Part shown: piece by piece, positions 11,894-24,599 of the stretch
Layout: each line of letters begins with the position of its first letter
How positions within the stretch are numbered: position 1 is the stretch's first letter
Assembly: GCA_002205965.3 (NCBI GenBank)
Contig: NADL03000002.1
Span: 744,001 to 808,000, forward strand
Reading direction: 5' to 3'
DNA length: 64,000 bases
DNA from: Kappaphycus alvarezii
Lineage: Eukaryota > Rhodophyta > Florideophyceae > Gigartinales > Solieriaceae
Notes under the pieces: generated by a model
The model's database searches: none
What the model was told of the DNA's origin: nothing
Seen by the model: the letters and a program-made list of their open reading frames with translations, nothing else
Program-made: the position numbers and the translations under genes

Positions 11894-12499
11894 TCCGTAG
11901 TCATACCCATGCGAGAAGGCGTAGCTTTTTCCGGCAAGTATAGAGCGCGTTAAGTAGGGGCACTTGCTTGACGACCAGTGGAGGATATGGCATTGGTGTA
12001 TTTATCGAAGCAAACGACAGTTCCCAATTGACTTTTTCCGTCTTTGTTGGTGTTGTATCCACTATCTGTGAACACGTATAAGTCAGGCTCGGTGCATGGA
12101 GCTTCCGCTATTTCAAAGACCATGCCTTTGTGTCCTTAAATTAAAATAGTGTCGTTCAATGGTTTTCTGTGTTCCTTTGTGATTTTCTGTTTGTGCACTT
12201 GGCAAAGTTGAGAGAACACGTACGATATGTCCGTTCTAGAGCTCTGGGAAATGAAGAGCAACAGGCCACGAATTTTTGAAAAATGAGTCTGCGTTGTCCT
12301 CTGTGGTGTTGATTATGGTCAATCGCTTGATATGCTGGTCTTGGCTTAGCATGATCATTTCGTTCGAGTTCTGAATTAAGAATCCTAAGAAGCGTAACGG
12401 GAAAGCAGTTATGATGTGCGTGACAAATGTGCTGGTTGCCTTTTGTTCCTGCGTGCGATATTGGGGCGTGCCAGTGTTCAGCGAGTCATCGGTTGCCAG

Positions 12500-12984
12500 T
12501 CAAACAAGGCTATTAGCGTATCGTTTTCTGTCTTGTAGAGAAAGCAGGAATCGAAAAGTGCTGAGCGCATTTTGAGTTTGTCGAAAATACTGGGTGGTAG
12601 GCGTTGAAAAAGCATGAATTTGACTCGAAAAGTCGGTAATAAGGAAGCTGACTTTTAAGAACGTGGTTTGGTGGCAGCTTGGCTTCCGTAGGTGGGCGTG
12701 TGAAAACATCTGGTTACAGTGGAGGTGACTGCATATAAGCCTGTTCGACGTCGCGTGTCAAAAGTGCACCACCAAAGAAAGTGGCTGAGAATGTCACGGT
12801 GATCCTGAGCGTGAGCCTCATGAGCGTGGGTGAATCGATCGCAATTTTGTGGCGAAAATGGTACTGATGTCCCTAGAGAATCCATCTTGCTTTGAAGCGT
12901 TGCGTGGGTGTGCCTGGGTCTTTGATACATAGGACGTATGTATTGCAGACGAAGTTCGCGTTTGGAGGGAGTAGGGGGGAGCAT
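12500..12984 (-). pseudogene. Copia reverse transcriptase C-terminal remnants
   Basis: The frames at 12709-12500 (LITDFSSQIHAFS, TQNALSTFRFLLSLQDRKRY) and 12984-12655 lie between integrase and RNase H on the same strand. I cannot see the YVDD motif, so the assignment rests on position and on continuity with the RNase H block. Confidence 0.45.
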
Positions 12985-13241
12985 GCTAATATGAACACTC
13001 TTAACACCACTTTTCTCTAGAAAACCGTTGTATTCTGCCTGCTTGCATTGCGAAAATCGTGGATCTGTTTGATCTTTTATTGACCTAACGAGGTTTTTCT
13101 GTATGTCCTGTGTCTGTTGTTCGTGTTAAAGCGTGTCTGCAGGGTTTAACAAATCCTGAGTTGGGATTTTGAGTCGCTGATACGGCTTGATCATGGTGGA
13201 GTGAAATCCTTGCTCTCTGCCTTTGCCATCCAAAGTGACGG

Positions 13242-13736
13242 CTAGTTTTCCATCTGGAAAAAGAAATGTGAATGGGCCTTCCCAGCTTGTATCTTCTCTG
13301 TATACATGGACTTCGACCCCTGTGGTGAGGTCAATGCCAGTTTCGTTGGACGATGCACCTTTGAGCGATTTGCGTATGTGGAGCTGGGCGACAATGGGGT
13401 CATACTCTCCCTACTTGCGGTGGACACGGAATCCATGCGGTTCACGACTGACTGTGGCTGTTGTTTATATTGTCCGACTGGAAGTCTCGGTTGGGCGCCG
13501 AAAGAGATAATTTCTGGGGTATATCCTTCCGGGCCGATGGTGTGCAACATCGCGAGGTTCGCATAGTCGAGAACAAGAGCGAGCGTGGCCGCGGGGTGGT
13601 CTATGAAGAGTTTGTTGGCAATTTTGTGGAGCCGGTCGTGGTAGTGTTCAGCGATGAGAGACCAATGGGATTCGACTGCGATGGGTATTAAGTTGCATCC
13701 TAGTGATGAAGCAAATGTTTTGAACTGCACGGGCAT
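13242..13736 (-). pseudogene. Copia-type integrase core, C-terminal half
   Basis: The frame starting at 13736 reads FKTFASSLGCNLIPIAVESHWSL, then LALVLDYANLAMLHTIGPEGYTPEIISFGAQPRLP. This matches the end of a retroviral-type integrase core: target-side strand, catalytic Glu region near VESHWSL, and the closing GPEGxxP...FG block. The same closing block occurs in the integrase at 63137-63601. The upstream catalytic Asp region is lost to frameshifts. Confidence 0.75.
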
Positions 13737-14326
13737 GAATGCTTTGGCCTGATACGCCCAGAAATTGTGTGGGACCGCCAGATATGGAATAACTCAAATA
13801 GTCATGAATGATTCCCACAAGGTGTACGAGTCTTGCTTATGCAGAATAATGGCGCGCGAGAAGTGTGTCTGTCTGAATACTGCGTGGAAGATTGGGGTGC
13901 CCATGATGAACATGACGTCTATGGAAACGTCAAAGTTGAACACACACTGTTCTGGGAGAACAGCTCTGTAGCGGTTGCGCCTCTTTGCGTATAATTGACA
14001 TCCGTGGCATGTGCGTGTGATCTCTTAGAGTTTGGTTAAGTCAGAGGCGCCAGTTTAGACAGGATATGCACGTCGGGGTGCACTATAGACTGAGCCGGGC
14101 GGAGCGTGTCCCAAGTTTCTGCGAATTGGCGCTAGCTCTGCGGTCGAGAACAGGTAAGCAGGTGTTTCGTCAGAATCCTAATAGAGATGACCACAGAGAT
14201 AGGGAAGTGAAACATTGACTCGGATGATATGAAATTGTGCTGTGGGCTTTTCTGGGTGCTTGTCTGTGATTGCGTGCAGGTTTCTTTAGGTTGAAAGGCC
14301 GATCAACATTGGTACGTCATTTGCGA

Positions 14327-14815
14327 TCAATATTGAGACGTAGTCAAAAGGTGTATATCCGGGAAGCGGTACTCGTATAGTGAATTTTCCGATTGTGCGT
14401 ACTCGGACTTGCTCTGTGCCTGGTCACCAAATGTGATATAAGTTGTCGGCGATGAGACGATGTAGAAATAGGAGGGCAAATGATACAAGCGTAAAAAAGC
14501 GACCCACTGTGGGAAACCGGTCACAGATTGGGGTGCTCCCTCCTCCAGATAGTAAACGTGAAATGGTGCAGCGGAAACGAGCTTGAAATCCGGGAAATGT
14601 TTGCAGAGATCGTTGAGGCAAGGCGGAAGTATTTGGGAGTCGTGTTGCGGTTGTTCGTGCTGTGGGTTAGCAAACTCCATATTCGCATGATAAATCAAGG
14701 TCAGAAACAGGATCTCCTGGTCGCTGGTTTCATGTCCCTGATCTTCACTTGCGAATCTTCTAGTTCCTTCAGCAAAACTGATTTCGTCAACTGAGCGTTC
14801 CAAATTACTCGGCAA
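14327..14815 (-). pseudogene. Retropepsin-like protease remnant of the copia element
   Basis: The frame contains APFHVYYLEEGAPQSVTG. It lies where protease belongs, between gag and integrase, and resembles the D-T/S-G-A-P-x-S-V active-site block. The first acidic residue reads Glu and the Thr/Ser is replaced, so it is probably inactive. Confidence 0.5.
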
Positions 14816-14830
14816 GGCGTGCGTTGATAA

Positions 14831-15824
14831 TTATGGGGTATGTGCGTGCTCTGTGAGGTTTTCATCTTTCGTTGAGAAATGTACGTTCGTGTCAGGGCGA
14901 TCTGGAAAGTCACGGTACAAGTGATAACAAGAATTGCGGAAACTGCAGAGGGGTGGATTTCCGTCTGGGCCGTTCTGATTGCGTATCGATGAAAGGGTAA
15001 CTCGGCGTTGGAATCGGTCGGGTCGCGAGCTGGTGAATGATCGTTGCTCAGGTATTTGGGCCCGCGGTAATTTGGAGTTGAGAAAGACGAGGAGCTTGTC
15101 ATTATTCGCCATTCAAAGTATGCATTGCCTTCCTGAATATAATGCAAATTGATGGGTGTTGTCTCCGTGTTTTCATCATTTAGGAGGAAAACATTAGAAG
15201 ACGACGGTTTGGTTGGCGGTGTGTTCGGGCTGCTTGACGTATCAAGTTGGCCGATACACTGATGGAGGAATGTGTGCAAGATATTCGGGTCGGTTGTAAT
15301 AGCGATGGTTATGAGGGGAACATAAAATGGCTCGGACTGGACTGCATTCACGATGTAGTCACGGAGCAGAAGTGGCCAGTGGCATGCCGGGTCTAGTATA
15401 GATTGTAAATCTCTTGTGCGTTGAAATAAGATGTCGAGCAATTGTGAGCTTGACTTGCCGGGGTGTTTGGATATGATCCCTTGTATTTAAGGTGTTCCAT
15501 GCGGTTGTGCAGGTGTGACGATGTGCAGGCGTCATAAAATGTGACTTGTTTCTGTTAAAGGCGCCGTCTACTGATGTTGCTACTTGGACATCGTGACCAG
15601 TATGGTATCGAAGCGCATACTCTCGGAACATGAAATGCAGTACCGATGCTCGTTTGGAACTCAGGTACATCAAATGTATTACAATCTTGAATAAATTTAC
15701 GTTTGACAGTCGATATTATTGACCCGTCATGAGGCCCGGAGTATTGATCGGATGCCTCGCGTGATAGTTTCAAGAATTCTCGTTTGACCTGCTTTGGTGG
15801 ATTCGTGGTTGACAATAATGGCAA
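14831..15824 (-). pseudogene. Copia gag remnants
   Basis: Overlapping minus-strand frames (15824-15555, 15673-15359, 15441-14701, 15112-14831) form one helical gag-like protein once frames are followed. It includes KFIQDCNTFDVPE and LLLRDYIVNAVQSEPFYVPL, and ends in a degenerate zinc knuckle, CSFRNSCYHLYRDF. The His survives, but two of the three zinc cysteines are gone. Confidence 0.55.
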
Positions 15825-16139
15825 TGATGGTGGGCCAGTGAGTGCGGTATTAGCCGAAAATTGCGAGATTGTGTTCTAACAAGCGCAAAAGCCTGTTTTG
15901 AATGGAATCACCGGTCCCTTTGCCACACATGACTCTTTAAATCTCAAGGTAACCCCTGATCCTGCGCCTTGAACGATTCGTGGACTTCGTAATGTTATCA
16001 CTGGTGATTTCTCTCGGAACCGGACTAGCAGGTCATTTCTGGCAACTCTTTCAGAGCCAATCACGTCCATAAAGTTGAATAAGTCACCATCATGAAACTC
16101 ACCAACGTCTTTCAAGTTTATGGGTCTGCTTGGTATCTA

Positions 16140-16740
16140 GAATAGGGTAACTTACCCCTGGTTGTGGTTAGGTAACGGGGTCGCGCACTTTCGTGCTACC
16201 TGAAGACCTACCGTTGTGAACCTGCCGCGCACTTTCGTGCTGCTTCTAGGCACAGTTCTGCTTACTATTGCCTGCCATCAGACGAAGGTTCAAGTTCACG
16301 TAGGCTTCCGGTCTATTCGCCAATGAGACGTGGAATAGCCCCTAGTAGACATTTTCTTGGTTAGTGGAGGATACGTGGATGATGAGTGTGATGATTGGAT
16401 GTCCCCTGGAGGATATCCGGAGGATACCAGTGGGGGTACGAAGTACGCACTGTTATTGGATATCTGCCGGTGATTGGCGGTTGTTTCTTGGAGTATTTTT
16501 AATTAACACGTGTTTCAGTGCAGCGACCTTGGACGATGGCTAGATGATTAACATTCCAATTTGGAAATTTTCAAGCCGAGTCTCAGTGCCCGCCCACAAT
16601 CTAAACAGCGAGCAATAGTTCAAAGTTGGAAACTTGACGTTGAACGTCAAGTCTCCTGCACGCCCAACCACCACTCTCTGCTCCTTTCTTCCACCCCTCC
16701 CTTATCCAATTGCGCCGTATCTTTCCCTCTCTCTGTCTGC
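16140..16740. other. Intergenic or LTR-like DNA with a 16-bp direct repeat
   Basis: CGCGCACTTTCGTGCT occurs exactly twice, at 16182-16197 and 16226-16241. The stretch lies where a minus-strand 5' long terminal repeat of the copia element should be. An inverted, weaker similarity (AATGTCYACTAGGGG) exists between about 16340-16360 and 27630-27650. No gene is evident before the LPMO-like gene. Confidence 0.4.
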
Positions 16741-16748
16741 AAAAGAGC

Positions 16749-17524
16749 ATGGAAATTCTCACAATTATCTGCCGCTACCTGTCTTGCCGTGCATTAGACA
16801 CATGGTGTCATGACAGCCCCAAACCAATAAACTTTGAAGAATACTCATGCAATTGGCTCAAAGAACCAACGCGCAAACGATATCGATTCAAACGTAGAAT
16901 AAGACCATTCGGCTCACTTCTCGGTTAGTAACAAGGGCGTTGACCTGTGTGCAAGCAAGCATTCCCAGGAAGAGTCCTCAAAACCTGAGGGCTGGTCAGA
17001 GTTTAAGCCATTGTACCTCTGCTTTAAATGGCGTTCCGGCATTTGCAGTGATCAAATCGGCAAGCCAAAGGGATTATTTGCGTGGTGGCAAATATCATAG
17101 CAATGATGTCGCGAAAGATACCCACGGAGACATCGTCAAGGTCGAGCTCAACATGTTCGCACATCACAACGGCTTTACTGAGTTGCCTATCTGCGAGTGC
17201 AGCAGCGAAATATTCAGGCAGTGCTTCATTGACGGCTATTGCAAGCACTTGAAGCGTGTACCCAACGCCAACTGCGACTCTGAGAACAATCTCAACTTTG
17301 CACCGATCAACTCCAGCTATCCCGGACGTTGGTACTTGCCGCTTGATAAGAATTATCCCATTGACAACAATGCGTACTACGGTATGGATGTTGATATTCT
17401 TTATGAATTGCAGGAACTCGTCATTTGCAAGCACTACGTCAGGCACTTTTGCTGGGCCGCTGCCAACGGTTGCAACCCACCAGGTGTCATCGAGTTCTTC
17501 GATTGTGACAAAGTGCCAAACTAA
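16749..17524 (+). CDS. Probable lytic polysaccharide monooxygenase, chitin-binding type 4 (frameshifted)
   Basis: The main frame (about 16940-17524) has AHHNGFTELPICEC, then SYPGRWYLPL and CWAAANGCNPPGVIEFF. This resembles the LPMO_10 fold: second His-brace histidine region, the G-x-W-x-LP strand, and the closing W-x-x-A-N-x-C-x-P-P-G block. Just upstream, two other frames hold an ATG at 16749, then CAT GGT GTC ATG (His-Gly-Val-Met) at 16801 and EEYSCNW at about 16837-16857. A mature N-terminal His-Gly after a signal peptide is diagnostic for LPMOs, because that His binds copper. The frames change near 16800-16820 and near 16925. The enzyme class cleaves chitin or cellulose oxidatively outside the cell. 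The family call rests on motifs only. The secretion signal is not convincing in any single frame. I chose no single start with confidence. Confidence 0.5.
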
Positions 17525-20399
17525 GTTACGCACTCTGTAGAAAAGGGATGCCATCGGGGACTACTCGTCAGGGCACTTTCTCTGCCAATGTTTAGACATA
17601 TTCGCACAGAAGTATTATAAATGAGCAGGTGTGAGTGTCGTCACCGATGGGGGGAGAAACGGATCACTGCTGGAGGATAACGAATCGCCTGCGGAACAGC
17701 CATTAACCAATCCGAAACAGACCAAGACACTGACACACGTCGGAAGAGCCGTCGGCATAATCGGATCCTACTACGACACCAGAACATTCAAAGATGCCAA
17801 GCGGGACACCTTACGCATCTCCGAAAGCCTCCGATGAGGTCTCGTACCCGTCTCCTATGTTGAACAGGTTAGGAACCCGCAAGATGGGGCTATTTCGGAT
17901 GTTCATCTGATGGCAGATGGTAATGTCTTTCAATCTGTTTATGATAGGGATATGATTGGTATTTCAGAGTGATAGGAGATTGAACTCCTCGTTTAGACAA
18001 AGGAGGGAAGTGATGCGAGCCGAGTTGAGTTTTGTCTTGATTCTAGACTGGAATGGACTAGGCGAACTGAAGCGTATTATATGTTTGGAAATGCAGAGAT
18101 CGACATTTGTACTGGGATAAGCCGAATGTGAATCAAATTTTACGATTAAGGTGGAGGCTGGAGACGATATTAACGAGGTTAGGTTGACGTTGGAGGATTG
18201 AAAATAGTTATTTGAATGTGATTTGCAGTTTGTATGGCCCCCTTTTCCTTTCCTTTGTACATAGTCTATGTAAATAACTAAATGCTCACAGTGCGTTTTT
18301 TTAAAACATTGGAGCAATACGCCGGTAAACCTCTTCATTAGTAGAACAATAACACACACTCGCCGAGTACATTGAAAGAGGACCCATCAAACTGAAACCT
18401 AAAAGTGCAGTCATGACGACGCAGACTACAAGGGCATCCGCAGCAGAAGGCTGGCGGAGCAATTTGCGGGGTAAACTGAAGACGGCGTCCCCTTCGTAAC
18501 ACGTCAAAAACGTAATAAAAGGCAAACAACGTAAGTGATGCCTTGAAACTGATTAGACCGTGAGTCGAAGAGCATTTGATATTGACTTATGATTGGTGCA
18601 CAACGTGAAGCGCTACAGTAATCGCCCAACGGGGCTCAATCAGTTTTTCATGATGAGACGTGTACACACAGGGAAGCAAAAAAAGTCGCACTTTATGCTT
18701 TTATTCGCGTCGCGAGATCATTCGCTCCAAAATTGATTTCCACCGTTCAAACGTCACGTTTGGGACAATCACGCATCATGCATTACCAAATCTTGAGAGA
18801 ACACCCCGGGCGCGCTCCCTGTCCAGTCGTTAAACATTGCCAGCCCCCAGCCCCACACTCAGTAACTTCATTATGGACTTGCGGGACGTCATGTCTCACC
18901 AAAGGTGGAGAAGTTAGATTTTTGGGTCGCTGCTCCCGACTCGGACTGCTCGGTGGCTAGCAATTTCCATTCATTTGTCGCTTGAGGTCGGCATCGAAAT
19001 CGGTAAGCGGCGCTATGTGTGAAGGGCAATTTCAGTAAGGGAGTGATTTTTAACAATGTAAGATGGTTAGCCCCTGTATATCGGAAACAGTTTCGTGGGA
19101 TACACCGTCCGCATCACATGTCGCATTGGTTTGAAACGAGCTTCATGCCGATAACATACTTTTGACTTTGCCATCACTCATGCTTATGAAGTTGTTCACA
19201 AACTCGTTGGTCAAAGTTGCCATTTTTGTGGCGGGATTGTTTACTATGCTGCTGGTTTGTAGCTCTGCGAGGCTTCGTGGTCGGTGATCGCGCTTTATGA
19301 ATCAATTGCGGTACTACATGAATTTGTCCACTGCCTTTGTAAAATCATCTGTCGTGCAGCTCTCTTGATCATACAAGGGAACTTTTCCGCCGACGTTTCA
19401 ACCATAGCGCTTGGAAACACTCCCACTGGCAGGTGGCCGTGTTTCACGCAATGGTTAAAAATTTGCTTTCATTGCATCGCCTTGTATGCGCATCTTGGGA
19501 TCATAGCGGTTACTGTCATATGAAAGTGCACGCAAAGGCTGTGCAAGTTTGTGTCTGACATATTCCAGGTGATTCGCCTGAACTTTTTGCATCATGGTTC
19601 AAGAAGGTGAACCGGCACGGGAGATTGTGAATTGACCTTGGATTTCGACAAGTTGATTTCGCCGCAAGTTTGAAACACCTTCAAGTATGAATATACTCAC
19701 AGTACGCCAAGATGATGTAACATGACTTTTGCTTTTCCATCGATTCGATCCTTGACGGGAACGAATGCATCCTCAAAACAGAAGCGGAATAAGACGAAGA
19801 CTTTTATGTCATTCATGGCCTCTCTCAACATTGCGGTGGCGTGCTTTGTTGAATCGTACATCACACAAGAAACGACTTGCTTGGAAGCACATCTAATCCA
19901 GGCTCAATTACTGCATATCCACACACGACATACACGCACACATAACTCAATTTACAAAGCGGATACACAGGTGAATCTCGAGAAGGTACTATGCAGATAA
20001 TTCTTTCACAAAAAATTTCATGACAAGGTGTTCCTGACACACTCTAAGGCCCTCATAAACTCACAACGGTAGGTTCTGAATGAGGTAATTCGGTACGGCG
20101 GACAACGTTCTGCAAAGAAGGGAACGGCTGTATAAGTATGATTACGCCGCGCGAACGATACAGTCACCTGCCTACCGAACAAGGCGTGGTTCATTTTTCT
20201 TTTCATGGCGGCTTTATTCCGTGGCGGAAGACTCCAAAATCCAGAGCAATTGCCGTACTTTGTAGCGGAAGCCGTTTTGTCCAAACAATGATGTGATATA
20301 GACGCCTCCCCCAGTACATAAGTGTCAAGAATTGCAAGTATCCTACCTATACTCGATGTCTGAAGGCCTTCTTTCGTAGAGGAACTTCCGGACGAAGGA
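17525..20399. other. No convincing genes
   Basis: Only short frames with no recognisable motif occur here. Nothing resembling an RNA gene or transposase was found. A minus-strand frame at 20018-20422 continues the low-complexity stretch described next, but carries no domain. Confidence 0.4.
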
Positions 20400-20830
20400 A
20401 AGACTGCAAATGCTGCCACCACTGCAAACCCGGACCCGCCATTCTGCCAAACCCGCTCGCGCTGCCGAACGTTTCGTTGTCAAACAGCCCTGGCTATCGA
20501 GGCTTGCGGCTGTGCAGGTGGGTCCTGCGGCCTGTTAGACCCAAAACCGCTACCAATACCAGAACCCAGAGTGTATGATGCCGCAAAGCGCGCGCCAATT
20601 TGGGATGGAGCCCCAAATTGCGCCCCGCCTATAGGAAGGTGTTGAAAATAGTTTTTTCGTTCCAAGTGGCGAGCTCAGCCCATCACCGATTCCCGATGAT
20701 TGAAACGGGTTTGATCTTGTACACGAAGAAATGCATCGCTCGGTGACGGCTGTTGTCGATTCAGACCAAGTCCGCAAGTTCCCAAACACCCGAGCCCCTC
20801 AGACGCCCCACAACCACCCCTCTCAAACCC
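20400..20830 (-). pseudogene. FG/GF-rich low-complexity coding remnant (nucleoporin-like?)
   Basis: On the minus strand, three frames in turn give NPFQSSGIGDGLSSPLGTKK, then GGAQFGAPSQIGARF, GSGIGSGFGSNRP and FDNETFGSASGFGRMAG. Repeated FG and GF pairs spaced by Ser, Gly and Asn resemble the disordered part of FG nucleoporins, or similar phase-separating proteins. Frames change about every 100 bp and no folded domain is attached. It may be a decayed or error-laden host gene, and the function is only a guess. Confidence 0.3.
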
Positions 20831-22700
20831 ACCAGCCGTACCAATCCCATATCATTCACAGCTAGGTTCACGACCGTGATTACCTTGATCAAAAACTCTT
20901 CACTATTTCCATTCCATCTCGAGAGTTGATCACCACATCGTCTTGCGTGCGTTCACCATACGGTTGCAAAATCGTGGATGTCCATGTACCCAAGCATCAT
21001 TCGCGTAATCCATTTTGAGAGACTACGACGAGGCCACACAAAGTTGGCACAGCTTGACAGAACGATTCTCCCTCGTCACTTATGCTTGCATAACGTCGCA
21101 GTATTTCAACGAGTGGTATAGCAGTACTGGTGTACTCATTGATTGCGGATGATTCTTATGTCAAAATATGTTGCTGCGATTGAAACTGTAGGAAGGTTGG
21201 ACAGCGCAGAGGAATCAGAAAAGATTGATTAAATCACGTATTCAATTTTGACTGGTGACGCGGCGAAACAAATCTCTTCTAGTTTTGACAGCTGTCCAGT
21301 AATACAGTAATGCAATAGCGCGAATTGCACCAATTTTCACATACGTTACAATGCGCCGAACCTCTTAGAATGATTGCCAGACCTCCTAGTCCACAGATTC
21401 CATTTTCAATGCGCACTATGCATGTACTTCGCTGCATAAATTATCTACGTTCCAAATCCAAGAAAGGTTTCAAAACAATTGCATCATCTGGACCCAGCTG
21501 TGCTGTCCCAATTAATGCCGACACCGAGCGGAAGTCAATCAAGTACGTTGGCATGCTGGGATGGAGAAGGTAATGGGAAGGATATGTTATCGACGAATGG
21601 ATTTAATGCAATCGATGAGATAATGGGACAGGTGGTCGAAGGAACAAGGGGCCTGTGGAGATAGATGGACCTGTCGTCTGGGAGGGTTGAGTCGGTGGAT
21701 GGAAGATTTCTATGTCGCCACAAATCACTCGCATGTGGGCGGTACTGCTTGGTCCGCAAGGCTACTGAGTTTACGGATGTCTTATCGGTAGGTTGCCTCG
21801 AAAAGCCCTCGCGGCCACGGAGTTTCTAATGTCACCGCTCGTTTGCATTTCCTTTTGACGAATTGCACGGAGATCCACTGCTTCTACGGGACCAAGGTAA
21901 GCACTCTTGTTCATCCTCATATCATGAATAATGCAAAAAAAAGCACATATGTTTTGAAAACGGATTTGATGCTTCAAGTCTAGCGCTACATATCAGAAAT
22001 CCGTATAGGTGAGCGGCTCATTCCTTGCGTTACCTATTCTAAACGGATGATATGATGGTATGAAATCCAGAAAGTAGCTTGAAGTATGTGTATTTCGTTC
22101 GCGGATTCGTTTCTATCCATTTCACTCTTTATCTTCCTCTTTGTACTTTGTTGTTACACAGAGGAACATTTTTTCTCCTTTTTGTGGCTCTATACAATGC
22201 ATATTGTGGTAAATTCCCTTAAAGAAATATCTAGCTTAAGTTAGATCTTTACTATTCTTATTGCTTCAAAATATAGTAACTAACGACATTGTCTACAACT
22301 ATTATCCGTTATTCTTCTTAACCGGACATACTTTGAGCAATATGACTACGCTAATTGATGGTAATTGGAAGCGTTAGAAGCCGTTATGTACCCGACGCTA
22401 CCAGTCACCGTTGCGATAGATATAGGAGGATATTTCACGGAAAATTACGAGATGGACTCCTGTAAGTGCGCTTTAAGCGAATATCGTCTTGACTATCTAA
22501 CCTCCTTACCCTTTTCTGACCTCTGCGATTGCTTTTCTGTGCACTAGTCAGTCTTGAAAATCCAATTGGATTTTATTGCGCCGTGGAGTATTTATGCCTC
22601 CTGATTCTTCTGCATGGTAAACTGGCCGTTATTGGAAGCTTTCTGTAGGTCTGCAAGCTCCGGTTGAAGTTCTGCTATTCCGGCTTTCGATACATCTGCC
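20831..22700. other. No convincing genes
   Basis: All six frames hold only short motif-free stretches. The 21900-22350 part is AT-rich. Nothing supports an RNA gene or mobile-element end. Confidence 0.4.
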
Positions 22701-22765
22701 TCATTACGATTGGAATCGTTCCGTGGACTGTCAAACCGGTCTGGTCTCTCAACTCGAATGCCCAT

Positions 22766-23684
22766 TTACCCACTATTTGAAAAGACTGGGCGGTCTTCTT
22801 CATCATCACCATCAAGAAGGTGCTGTTTAGACTCTCCATTGCCAGCACTTGAGCAGCGCTCCTGCTTGTTAGCCATCTTGGGGATCAGTAGCCCTGGCAC
22901 CGCTTTTCGCTGGTTCCTGCGGAACATGACAAACTTTCGCGACTTGAAACCCCGTCGTAGTTTTTCGTCCACTAAATTGCCTATTGGCCTTGTAAAATAC
23001 CCGTTGTGCATTCTTGGCAGCAATAATATCTCGGGCGTGCTGACTTGGGACTTCGGAGATTCCATCGTTGTCGTCAAAAATGGTTTGGAACTCTTGATTC
23101 AGTTTGCCTATTACATATGATCTCCGAGTCGGTCGGAGGCAATCGCATCCGCAGTATCTGGAGCTAGCATCGATGGCGGGCTTTTTGTGGCGATATTATT
23201 TTCCTTTGCCGTTTGGCTACGAAAATTTCTGGATTTGGAAGCCATCTTCTGCTCTACGAATGTCTTTATCATCCAGCTGTCTTCTCCTTGCGTGTATACG
23301 AGCATACCCTTGTCGGACGATACGGCGCTGACAATCGTGTCCCGCAGAGATATAGGAAGCTCCGAAATGAGTGTACCAAAATATGACTTGTCAACATCGT
23401 CTTCATGTACCCAAGCAGCCTATCGAGCTTTTTTGATACCCTCTTCAGTGCCTTGAGTTGCGCTCTGGGGCGGTAGCCGCGTAATGGAACTCGATGTATC
23501 GTTTTCTGGGATCATATCGGTTCATGGTATCTGAGTTATCTTTCTCAATAACATTAGCCAAGTGGGCGGATACATTTATGAATCTGTTCCTGTCCTTTAG
23601 GCGCGATGCATGAATACTGGCTTGGCTTGCATTTTCATCTATCTTTGCGCCTCGAGTAGGCTTACGAGTCGGAAGTGGAGTCAT
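22766..23684 (-). other. Uncharacterised minus-strand coding-like remnant
   Basis: Three frames in series (23684-23445, 23305-23111, 23077-22766) are hydrophilic and biased to Arg, Lys, Asp and Ser, with two stops between them. They include HASRLKDRNRFINVSAHLAN and KMASKSRNFRSQTAKEN. I recognise no family. The piece lies upstream of the tnp2-like relic on the opposite strand, as an accessory transposon ORF might, but that is speculation. Confidence 0.25.
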
Positions 23685-24599
23685 CGATAGGATTGGAAGC
23701 GGAGAGATTGGAGCAAAGAGGAGTCACAGCAGATTTAGCTCTCCGAAATCTGTTTGAAGTTTGTAGAACGTGGGGTGAAGTTGAGTAAGGGCTAGTCAAA
23801 GACTACGGTGGCGCTGATAAGCGTTGAAGCGACTGTTTCGATTCAGATGAGCTATATTCTAAACGAAAGTACGGATCTTGTGACACCTCTTCGATACTTG
23901 AATGGACTGATGTCGCACAATACTTGGAGGTGCTCCTCTTGTGCTACCGGTAGTAAAGAGACATTTGAAAAGTCCGTATTTCTTCTGCTATGGACGATTC
24001 AGCTGCTTACCGGAATACAATTGTCGCTGTACGTTGGAAAGGCTGTATCCCGAACCACAACACGGACTCAACGCTCGAAAGCAAATGAGAAACGCAGGCG
24101 TAAAGGAGACGAACCACTTCCCATGGGACTCGACATACTGCTCAAAATGTTGAAGTCTTGACGCAGCGTTCAAGAGAGATAGCTGCAATGACCCATAATC
24201 CTCGAGTTGCAAGAGGCGCCAATGGGCGCCACAGAACTTCAATAATTACTGCAAACATCGAGGGTCCTATGGATGATAGAGAAGATAGATGCGCCGTTTC
24301 GACACCTCAGCGTTCGCCTAGAGACGGCAAGAGTAACCTTGCCTTGAAGAACTTTTCGTCTGGTAATGAGGATGAAATAGACCATCCTCTGCATCAAATG
24401 CTCCTCATGGACAACATGGTACTGTTCTTCCGAACTGCTCGGTTCCGAACTGCTCAAAATAACGAAAGATGGTTTAGAAGAAGTTGCGCAGGTGGATTCA
24501 CCACCAATCGGAGCGAGGAAGATAACTCTGAGGTTCTTGAATCTACTGCAAGCCTACGTGTAATTCTACGGGAGCGATTCCACGGGAGCGTTTCATGAG

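Larger units (their letters stand above)
11361..15900 (-). mobile_element. Ty1/copia-type element, gag-PR-IN-RT-RH, decayed
   Basis: Reading the minus strand from 15900 down, pieces appear in full copia order. Gag is at about 15824-14831 and includes a degenerate knuckle, PLCSFRNSCYHLYRDF. Protease is at 14815-14327, integrase at 13736-13242, reverse transcriptase at 12984-12500 and RNase H at about 12100-11501. Frames change many times and stops are common, so it cannot encode a working polyprotein. The 3' end is shared with the element at 27.65 kb. The 5' terminal repeat may lie within 16140-16500 but was not proven by pairing. Confidence 0.75.

Noticed and set aside
17024-17554. 176-codon minus-strand frame opposite the LPMO-like gene
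   Set aside because: Motifs and upstream exon-like pieces support the plus strand. The minus frame has no recognised domain.
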